Assembly (NCBI GenBank): GCA_003542325.1
Contig: DPKV01000016.1
Coordinates: 1-11,029, forward strand
DNA: 11,029 bases
Direction: 5' to 3'
From: Anaerolineaceae bacterium
GTDB taxonomy: Bacteria > Chloroflexota > Anaerolineae > Anaerolineales > Anaerolineaceae
The translations under genes were made by a program, and so were the position numbers. Below the pieces are notes generated by a model, which worked only from the letters and a program-made list of their open reading frames with translations, was not told the DNA's origin and did no database searches. Shown here piece after piece: positions 6,156 to 11,029 of this stretch; positions within the stretch are counted from its first letter, which is position 1; the number at the start of each line of letters is the position of its first letter.

Positions 6156-8623
6156 TTACCCTTTTTCTTAAGAATTAGAATAACCACGATCAGGATGATT
6201 ATTGAAGCTCCGCCAATGAGATAGTAGGGGAGTGATGAACGCTCAGAGGCCTCCGGTTCCTCCACGCTTGTTACCTCTGCTGGGGTCTCTTCGTTGGTCG
6301 GTTCGGACGGGGATGCCGTACCTTCAGCAGGCTCCTCAGTGGTTACGGATTCAACTTCAATCGACACTGACAGGTCGTCTGGATAAAGGTCGCTGAAGCT
6401 CAGGAAGGGTTGTTCAGTGAAGTTCTTAAGGACAGGAGTTTCACACATCGCTGACAAATTCGGAACGACATCCGGTGCAAGAGAGGGGAAGATTACCCAG
6501 CTGGTGAAATGCCAGGCTTCAACGCTGCCAGTCCGGACGGCGGTATCCCCTGCGCCGGCATTACTGAATACCCACTGATTGCCATTCCATTGCCAATAGG
6601 ACCAGTAATTCGTCCCGCCATCGGGATTTGAAATGTCCATAATGCTTTCAATGAATCCTTCAGGGGCGGAGTAGGTAACGCCGGACGCAATTAGCAGGTC
6701 GAGGCCGCTCATCGATTCATCTTCAAGCGGTACACATAATGTTGTGGCTGCGCCTTCACCCGGATCGATCACCAGGCCGGCATAAGCAGCGTCCAAATCA
6801 GCGGCGGTAATAATGAAGTCCTCACCGAACAATGCCAGGAGGGCTGAAGCGGTGGACATCAGGTTGTCGTCGGTGTATTCCCAGTTATAGAAAAATGCGC
6901 CATTCGTTTTCTGGTAGGTGAATAATTCTGAAAGCGGTGTCAAGCCGGTCTCGTTTGCCCAAGCGCTGTTTGGGACGCCAAGCGCATTGAGAGCCATGAT
7001 ACTGTAGGCTGTTGTGCTGGAGTCTCCCCAGCCGCCGGTTGCTGAAAGCATGCTTTGGAGGTAACCCAATCCATTTTGAATGGCTGCGCTGTTCGCAGTC
7101 TCACCGGCCGCAAGGAGGGCTTGAACAGCCAGGGCAGTGTTATCCGGCCAGGTGCCAAATCCCGCTGAATATTCCCAACCACCATCCTCCTGCTGCAATC
7201 CCAACAATGTATCCACCACATCCGAGGGAATTGACTCTCCGGCCGCATTCAATCCCAGGATAGCAAGAGACTGATGCCAGGTATTATCCGTCATACCGAA
7301 GGCGGCTTTTGTTTCATCGTAGGTTGCATTCAAGGCTGCCACCAGATCCAGATCGGCAAAATAGGTTGGGTCAAGCCCGGCTGCCGTGACACCCAGTATG
7401 GTTTTCCCGATCGCATCAGGGCCATACGCAATATATTCGGCACAATTTTCTGCAAGATAATCGAGCGGTGTGTTATCAGAAAAGGTTACCGTGGTTGGGT
7501 CCCAACCCGCTGCATGGAGTGCAAGGATAATGTCCAGTGTCTGGCCGACGCTGCCCCAGCCGCCATCAGCAGCCTGCTGACTCACGATGTACGCAATGCT
7601 TTGGCCGGCACTCATCAAATACCCCAGGTCAAAGAGAGCTTGGTTGGAAAGCGCAACGATGGCATCCGCAGTTGAATAGGCATTCGCAAAATCACCGCCG
7701 ATGGCGCCGTTTTCCTGCTGGATGGCGAGCAATGCCGTACTCGGATCGCCGTCCGCTTTTTGCCAGGATTCGTCAACCGGTGGTTGCCCCAGGGAGGAAA
7801 TCGCCTGCAGGATGACTGCCGTGGTATTGGCGTTGGTTATGGTGTCCCATTGGGACTGCCAGCCGCCATCAGGTTGTTGGTTTTCCATCAGGAAGTCCAC
7901 CGCAGATTGGATCTCGGGGGCATCAACAGCAACATCACCGGATGCGATCAACGCCATAACCGCCAGAGGGGTGGTGTCCAGATAACTGCCGTAACCATCG
8001 TCCCAGCTGCCATCCTTCAATTGGGCCGCAGCCAGCCAGATGGCTGCTTCGGAAGGCACGGAAAAGGCATTCGCGGCCAGACCGAGCATCGCCCAAACCT
8101 GATCGGTGACATTTTCAGGTGTGGCAGAACCGTAAATTCCAGTGTTGGGGTCAAGACTGGCGACAACCGGATAAACCAGGTCAACTTCTTCAATGCCGAA
8201 TTGCTGAGGATTACGGTTGGCGGCTGCGACAGCGGTCAGTAACTGACCTGCCCGCGCCACACTGAAAGCAGGGGAGTCGGTCTCCTGTTGATTGACCCAA
8301 TCCACACCGGCGGTTTCGAGGAAGTCGATGGGAGCATTACCGGAGCCGCTTTGCAGGAAATCCTGGTCGACCCCCGCTGCGGCCAGAGCCTGAACCACAC
8401 GAATCGTGGCAGCTGGACTGGATGAGTCGTCAAACCAGCGAATTCCGCCATCAGAGTTGATCTGTGTTCCCAGATAGGCGATTCCGGCAGTAATGACATC
8501 GGTCGTTTCGGTTTGCAATGCCGGAACGGCAACCGGCTGAGGTGAAAAACCGGTCGTGAATAGAAAAATGAGGATCAAGGGCAGTAACAGGGGTTGGGAA
8601 GTCGTTCGTTTTTGTTTTCTCAT
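6152..8623 (-). CDS. Membrane-anchored transcobalamin/intrinsic-factor-like protein: alpha/alpha-toroid repeats plus DUF4430-like domain
   Basis: An 823-residue exported protein. A basic start and hydrophobic stretch (about 10-27) form a signal peptide without a lipobox. Residues about 43-600 consist of squalene-cyclase/prenyltransferase-type helical repeats, marked by Q-x2-DGGW-like turns near 55, 201, 248, 302, 349, 477, 527 and 570, enough for two toroids. A domain at about 629-712 includes SGLDLLIASGV, YWSYWQWNGNQW and GSVEAWHF, the pattern of DUF4430, which is related to the C-terminal beta domain of transcobalamin and intrinsic factor. A Glu/Pro/Thr-rich linker (755-797), a transmembrane helix (799-818) and a KKKGK tail follow. 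Terpene cyclase activity is unlikely because no DxDD motif is seen. It is the first gene behind a cobalamin riboswitch and overlaps an ECF S-component gene. The inferred role is capture of B12 outside the membrane. The start has an AGGAG site five bases upstream. Confidence 0.88.
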   Translation of the reverse strand: MRKQKRTTSQPLLLPLILIFLFTTGFSPQPVAVPALQTETTDVITAGIAYLGTQINSDGGIRWFDDSSSPAATIRVVQALAAAGVDQDFLQSGSGNAPIDFLETAGVDWVNQQETDSPAFSVARAGQLLTAVAAANRNPQQFGIEEVDLVYPVVASLDPNTGIYGSATPENVTDQVWAMLGLAANAFSVPSEAAIWLAAAQLKDGSWDDGYGSYLDTTPLAVMALIASGDVAVDAPEIQSAVDFLMENQQPDGGWQSQWDTITNANTTAVILQAISSLGQPPVDESWQKADGDPSTALLAIQQENGAIGGDFANAYSTADAIVALSNQALFDLGYLMSAGQSIAYIVSQQAADGGWGSVGQTLDIILALHAAGWDPTTVTFSDNTPLDYLAENCAEYIAYGPDAIGKTILGVTAAGLDPTYFADLDLVAALNATYDETKAAFGMTDNTWHQSLAILGLNAAGESIPSDVVDTLLGLQQEDGGWEYSAGFGTWPDNTALAVQALLAAGETANSAAIQNGLGYLQSMLSATGGWGDSSTTAYSIMALNALGVPNSAWANETGLTPLSELFTYQKTNGAFFYNWEYTDDNLMSTASALLALFGEDFIITAADLDAAYAGLVIDPGEGAATTLCVPLEDESMSGLDLLIASGVTYSAPEGFIESIMDISNPDGGTNYWSYWQWNGNQWVFSNAGAGDTAVRTGSVEAWHFTSWVIFPSLAPDVVPNLSAMCETPVLKNFTEQPFLSFSDLYPDDLSVSIEVESVTTEEPAEGTASPSEPTNEETPAEVTSVEEPEASERSSLPYYLIGGASIIILIVVILILKKKGK

Positions 8624-8670
8624 TGCATCTCCTCGGACATGAAAAATGGTCTTGCGGGCAGGCCATTAAC

Positions 8671-8692
8671 GAAAATCCGCCCTGAGGGGCGG
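8671..8692 (-). terminator. Intrinsic terminator at the end of the cobalamin riboswitch leader
   Basis: On the minus strand CCGCCC, loop CTCA and GGGCGG form a perfect 6-bp GC stem followed directly by ATTTTCGTT. It lies about 60 bases after the aptamer and about 48 bases before the start codon of the transcobalamin-like gene. This is the position of an expression platform that stops transcription when the ligand is bound. The T-run is short (four), so some read-through is expected. Confidence 0.75.
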
Positions 8693-8754
8693 TGAGGAGT
8701 AGTCGGTATAGATGTACCGATACCCAACAGGCCTTTCCACGAAGTGTTTGGGTC

Positions 8755-8870
8755 ATAAAGGGCGGGTTATCGGACTTCACCAGAGGTGTTACCGTTGCGG
8801 GACAGTGCTGGACTTTCACCAGCTTCCCCCATTGTGCACCTTGCATCCGGGCAGGAGGTGCACCCTTTAT
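8755..8870 (-). promoter_or_regulatory. Cobalamin riboswitch (aptamer core)
   Basis: Read on the minus strand, the leader holds the conserved cobalamin aptamer elements in order: the closing stem ATAAAGGG (8870-8863) with CCCTTTAT (8762-8755), a hairpin GTGCACCT/AGGTGCAC (8863-8834), GGGGGAAGC, GGTGAAAGTCC (8820-8810), GTCCCGCAACGGTAA and the B12 box AAGTCCGATAACCCGCC (8777-8761). Two further hairpins, ACCCAA/TTGGGT and TCGGTA/TACCGA, follow before the terminator at 8671. The element controls the operon starting at 8623 and should switch it off when adenosyl- or another cobalamin is plentiful. The exact outer limits and which cobalamin is preferred cannot be told here. Confidence 0.95.
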
Positions 8871-8891
8871 GGCAATATTTAATTCACTGTT

Positions 8892-8920
8892 ATTGTAGTT
8901 GTCTCCACTCGATTTGTCAA
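8892..8920 (-). promoter_or_regulatory. Sigma-70-type promoter of the cobalamin uptake operon
   Basis: On the minus strand a perfect -35 TTGACA (8920-8915) and a -10 TACAAT (8897-8892, one mismatch) are separated by exactly 17 bases. Transcription should begin near 8885, giving a leader of about 260 bases that carries the riboswitch and its terminator. The palindrome at 8925-8966 ends five bases before the -35 box. Confidence 0.88.
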
Positions 8921-8924
8921 TTGA

Positions 8925-8966
8925 GTTGCTGGTAAATCAGCAAGTTTGGCTGCTTTTACCAGCAAC
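8925..8966. repeat. Perfect 12-base inverted repeat just upstream of the uptake-operon promoter
   Basis: GTTGCTGGTAAA (8925-8936) is the exact reverse complement of TTTACCAGCAAC (8955-8966). The inner bases (CAGC and GCTG) extend the hairpin imperfectly. No T-run follows on either strand, so it is not a standard intrinsic terminator. Its right arm is shared with the larger palindrome at 8959-9060. Confidence 0.85.
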
Positions 8967-9060
8967 GCAAGCCCTTGAGGCTTAGCCAGGGTCCCCATGC
9001 TTCGTACTATTCTTCAATAGTTCCGTGCGGTCTGCTGTGCTTCAGGGGCTGCGTTGCTGG
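8959..9060. repeat. Large 102-base imperfect palindrome, structured intergenic element of unknown nature
   Basis: The left arm 8959-8981 and the right arm 9039-9060 pair over 22 positions with a single bulge at 8970. Eleven outer bases are perfect (CCAGCAACGCA with TGCGTTGCTGG). At the tip ACTATT (9006-9011), loop CTTC and AATAGT (9016-9021) form a second perfect hairpin. The two imperfect positions of the basal stem would be G-U pairs in RNA copied as the plus strand but A-C mismatches in the minus-strand RNA. The direct copy GTTGCTGG recurs at 8925 and 9053. This could be a small RNA, a transcript-end structure or a miniature palindromic mobile element. I do not recognise a known family; the bacterial SRP RNA motif and tRNA features are absent. 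Confidence 0.6.
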
Positions 9061-9073
9061 ATAAATTGCAGAT

Positions 9074-9099
9074 AAAACTCCCCGAGATTGTCCACGGGG
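9074..9099 (-). terminator. Intrinsic terminator closing the phosphodiesterase/lipoprotein block
   Basis: On the minus strand CCCCG (9099-9095) and CGGGG (9084-9080), with one more G-C pair inside, form a GC stem followed by AGTTTTATC. It begins 27 bases beyond the stop codon of the 141-residue lipoprotein. A second small hairpin, GCAGC/GCTGC at 9101-9116, lies between the stop and this stem. Confidence 0.7.
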
Positions 9100-9126
9100 T
9101 GCAGCGGTCAGGCTGCCTTATTTGAC

Positions 9127-9552
9127 TTAGTTACCAGAGATCGCGACAAGATCCTTCACATTTAATTTGCCGGATAAATCGGGCATGACCGTGCGCAATG
9201 TATCACCATCGAACGCAACAATACAGTTGGCACAAGCAACAGCTTCTTCCATAGTCAGGCTGGCTTCGTAGCCATCGGATGCAGTCAGGACAATCTCGGC
9301 GCTGCCGGACAGGCCGGCGTCATCCAACAGGGCGGATAAGGATACGCCTTCATAGGTGGTGGTCACACCTTCTTTATCCGTATAATCGGTGGACATTGTG
9401 CCCAGCGCTTCCAGGTCGGCTTTGCTATAGGTTTTTTCACCAACGGTCAGGATAGCTGTATTAACGACTTCTTCTGTCGCTGCAGTTGCTGTGCAGGCCG
9501 AGACGAAAGCCATGACGATAAACAGGGTTACGAGCAATTTTGTCTTCTTCAT
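9127..9552 (-). CDS. Small lipoprotein resembling part of the sulfite-oxidase-type molybdopterin domain, with a CxxC motif
   Basis: A 141-residue exported lipoprotein. The lipobox V17-S-A-C20 follows a hydrophobic stretch. The mature part has TYEGVSLSALLDDAG (66-80), SDGYEASL (92-99), and the closing LSGKLNVKDLVAIS. This order (EGxxLxxLLxxAG, then DGY, then V-K-x-L) is that of the C-terminal half of the sulfite oxidase Moco fold. The protein is far too short for the whole domain and the usual Mo-binding cysteine is not evident, so it may bind no cofactor. It carries C107-A-N-C110, which its larger neighbour lacks and which could form a disulfide or bind a metal. It is the last gene of its block, 30 bases after the related 160-residue gene, with an AAGGA site before its ATG. 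The function is unknown. Confidence 0.8.
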   Translation of the reverse strand: MKKTKLLVTLFIVMAFVSACTATAATEEVVNTAILTVGEKTYSKADLEALGTMSTDYTDKEGVTTTYEGVSLSALLDDAGLSGSAEIVLTASDGYEASLTMEEAVACANCIVAFDGDTLRTVMPDLSGKLNVKDLVAISGN

Positions 9553-9582
9553 TGGTTCCTTCTTTCGATATTAAGATAGTGA

Positions 9583-10065
9583 TTAGTTATTTACGATGAT
9601 TTCCTGAATTTGGAAAACCCAACGGTTTGCAGGCGTCAATGGGAACACCAGGCGGATCGGGCCTGCGTCCGGATCTTCATCAACGATCCAATTTCCGCTT
9701 TGTTTCATAGCGACGATCCCCTCAGCCATTTCATCTTTGGAAATTTCAATGGCATAGCCGTCACCGGCAATTGCGGTGACCGTGCTGTAATCCTCGGAAG
9801 CGCCTGCGGCTTCGAGCAGCGCGGCCAAGGAGATCCCGCTGAAAGAGCGCACTTCATCTTCACCACGGGACTTTTCCATATATACGTCACTGAGATCGAC
9901 CATTTCCATTTTGGCCAATTCTTCAAAGGTGTAGGTAACCGGGTTGCTGACATCACCGGAAATGGTCAGCTCCCATTCGACCTTTGGAATTCCATTGCAT
10001 CCCGTGAGGAGCATCGGGATGATAATAATCAAAGCCCATAAAAGTTGGTTGGTTTTCTTGAACAT
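9583..10065 (-). CDS. Small lipoprotein resembling part of the sulfite-oxidase-type molybdopterin domain
   Basis: A 160-residue exported lipoprotein with lipobox L20-T-G-C23. The mature part opens with WELTISGDVSNPVTYTFEEL (31-50), then FSGISLAALLEAAG (75-88), GDGYAIEIS (101-109), a G-P-I-R-L-V-F-P segment (135-142) and RWVFQIQEIIV. These pieces match, in order, the conserved pattern of the oxidoreductase molybdopterin-binding (sulfite oxidase-like) domain, but the N-terminal half with its Mo-binding cysteine is missing; the only cysteine is the lipid anchor. It is a clear relative of the 141-residue lipoprotein next to it. It starts ten bases after the phosphodiesterase stop with AGGAG about five bases before the ATG, so the genes are probably one transcript. 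The function is unknown; a binding or scaffold role is as likely as catalysis. Confidence 0.82.
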   Translation of the reverse strand: MFKKTNQLLWALIIIIPMLLTGCNGIPKVEWELTISGDVSNPVTYTFEELAKMEMVDLSDVYMEKSRGEDEVRSFSGISLAALLEAAGASEDYSTVTAIAGDGYAIEISKDEMAEGIVAMKQSGNWIVDEDPDAGPIRLVFPLTPANRWVFQIQEIIVNN

Positions 10066-10075
10066 AGGATCTCCT

Positions 10076-11029
10076 TTATTTCTGTAGAAAAATGATTGGG
10101 ATGATTAAATCGGAAGCAATCAATGAACCATGATTTCCACCATCTTCTGTTGCATGCATTCCGTGGTCCGCAAAGATTGCAATCAGGGTATCTTCCGGCA
10201 AGGCGGCAACAATCTTTGCGAGATAGGAATCCACCCGGATCAGTGCATCGTGATATTCGTCTGAATCAGGGCCATAAGCATGCCCCATATCATCAACTTC
10301 ATGAAAGTGGATATACAACAGATCAGGCATGTTTGTTTCAATAACGTTAAGAGCATTCGTATAGACATTATCATCTGACCAGCCATTACCATCTCTATCG
10401 CCGCTAAGCGTTGTGTCAGCGTTCCTTAAATTGAAAGGCAGGCTTGCACCCTCGACTGCCACGACAGAAAGACCTGCTTCCGAAGCAATATCAAACAGGG
10501 TCGTCGACTCTGTTGATCGATATCCATGGCCGTAGACCTGATTGACATTTGGCGGCGCTCCTGTCAGCAGTGCTGCTGAAGACGCGACGGTTACAGGGGG
10601 GTAGACGGTCAGGCCCTGCTGGATTTCTCCAATACTTTGCAGGAACGGCAAGTCTCCAGTGGAGATCATGGCTTGCAGCGTTGCGTATTGGGTACCGTCC
10701 AGCAGGATCATGACCCCATGACGAGCTTGGGCTGAAGAGCGAACTTCTCCGATGGCGTCTGGTAATTCAGGTAATCCCAGGCTGGACGCAATGGTGGGAG
10801 CAATGTCCATAATGGAGAGTTCAATGGTCGAGGAAAGCGGTGAAGCTGTTATTGCGAGCTCGGTTGCGGTGAAAATTTGGTCGCCGACTGTAATGTCACC
10901 ATTTTCTGATATTGTGGTCACTTCAGCTATCTCATCCCAAACGTAATTTATTTGGGGCTCATCATCCAATGAAAAGAACACTTCGTCAATTAAGGTGAAA
11001 CCCAGATCGAAGAATAGCTGACCCATGGG
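10076..11029 (-). CDS. Type I phosphodiesterase/nucleotide pyrophosphatase-like protein of the alkaline phosphatase superfamily (N-terminus outside window)
   Basis: At least 316 residues are visible, and the frame stays open to the window edge, so the ATG at 11026 may be internal. Counting from that Met, the metal site looks complete: D110 (MILLDG), the nucleophile T146 (YPPVTVASS, with LLTGAPP after it), D245-x2-G-H249-x2-GP, D287-H288 (FADHG) and H299 (GNHGS). The family cleaves phosphodiester or phosphate-type bonds, usually with two zinc ions. The chain ends only 17 residues after H299, whereas family members usually continue with a tail containing a DxxPT...LG motif. Just such a motif, D74-I-A-P-T78 then LGLPELPDAIGEV, occurs ahead of the catalytic part. 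It lies ten bases before the first lipoprotein gene. An extracytoplasmic location is likely given its neighbours, but no signal peptide is visible. Confidence 0.82.
   Translation of the reverse strand, partial: PMGQLFFDLGFTLIDEVFFSLDDEPQINYVWDEIAEVTTISENGDITVGDQIFTATELAITASPLSSTIELSIMDIAPTIASSLGLPELPDAIGEVRSSAQARHGVMILLDGTQYATLQAMISTGDLPFLQSIGEIQQGLTVYPPVTVASSAALLTGAPPNVNQVYGHGYRSTESTTLFDIASEAGLSVVAVEGASLPFNLRNADTTLSGDRDGNGWSDDNVYTNALNVIETNMPDLLYIHFHEVDDMGHAYGPDSDEYHDALIRVDSYLAKIVAALPEDTLIAIFADHGMHATEDGGNHGSLIASDLIIPIIFLQK

Noticed and set aside
6152..8623. Terpene cyclase or prenyltransferase enzyme
   Set aside because: The repeats share the alpha/alpha-toroid fold, but no DxDD or similar catalytic motif is seen. 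The signal peptide, DUF4430-like domain and membrane anchor point to an extracytoplasmic binding protein.
8451..8846. A 131-codon minus-strand frame running through the leader into the transcobalamin-like gene
   Set aside because: It overlaps the riboswitch aptamer, the terminator and the real start of the 823-residue gene in another frame, so it is a chance opening.
8925..9060. CRISPR-like array from the repeated GTTGCTGG units
   Set aside because: There are only three units, in mixed orientation and with unequal spacing; they form hairpins and not a repeat-spacer array.
8959..9060. Bacterial SRP (4.5S) RNA, 6S RNA or tRNA
   Set aside because: The SRP signature (GGAAGG...AGCAGCC) and tRNA loops are absent. 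The long stem with a central open region recalls 6S RNA, but about 100 bases is too short and no conserved 6S sequence is evident.

Overview
This window reads as an anaerobic, probably monoderm (single-membrane) bacterium. The evidence is a tungsten/molybdenum aldehyde:ferredoxin oxidoreductase (AOR) family enzyme with a polyferredoxin and an HdrA-like start, and a vitamin uptake locus whose binding protein is held to the cytoplasmic membrane by a C-terminal helix, with no TonB or outer-membrane receptor in view. The overall style would fit an Anaerolineae-type Chloroflexota, but that placement is an impression of gene content and not a proof. Every gene lies on the minus strand, so the window is best read from high to low coordinates.

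Upper block (11029 to about 9074): the end of an alkaline-phosphatase-superfamily phosphodiesterase, open at the window edge, is followed closely by two small lipoproteins that both resemble part of the sulfite-oxidase-type molybdopterin domain. A GC-rich hairpin with a T-run closes this block. Between that terminator and the next promoter lies an unexplained, strongly palindromic stretch (8925-9060) with three related arms that can pair in two mutually exclusive ways.

Central block (8920 to 2751): a near-consensus sigma-70-type promoter drives a long leader carrying a cobalamin riboswitch and an intrinsic terminator. Then come four overlapping genes: a secreted, membrane-anchored protein built from alpha/alpha-toroid repeats plus a DUF4430-like (transcobalamin C-terminal-like) domain, an ECF transporter S component, an EcfT transmembrane protein and a fused double-ATPase EcfA. 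I read this as one B12-repressed cobalamin (or corrinoid) uptake operon. A bacterial analogue of intrinsic factor/transcobalamin captures the vitamin outside the membrane and hands it to an ECF transporter. This is the most interesting system in the window.

Lower block (2486 to 1): after a 264-bp AT-rich intergenic region with palindromes come an AOR-family catalytic subunit, a four-cluster ferredoxin and the first 26 codons of an HdrA-like flavoprotein. Together these suggest a multi-subunit soluble complex that links aldehyde or acyl-level redox chemistry to ferredoxin and a flavin centre, comparable in layout to AorABC or the BamBC/BamE part of class II benzoyl-CoA reductase. The substrate cannot be told from this sequence.
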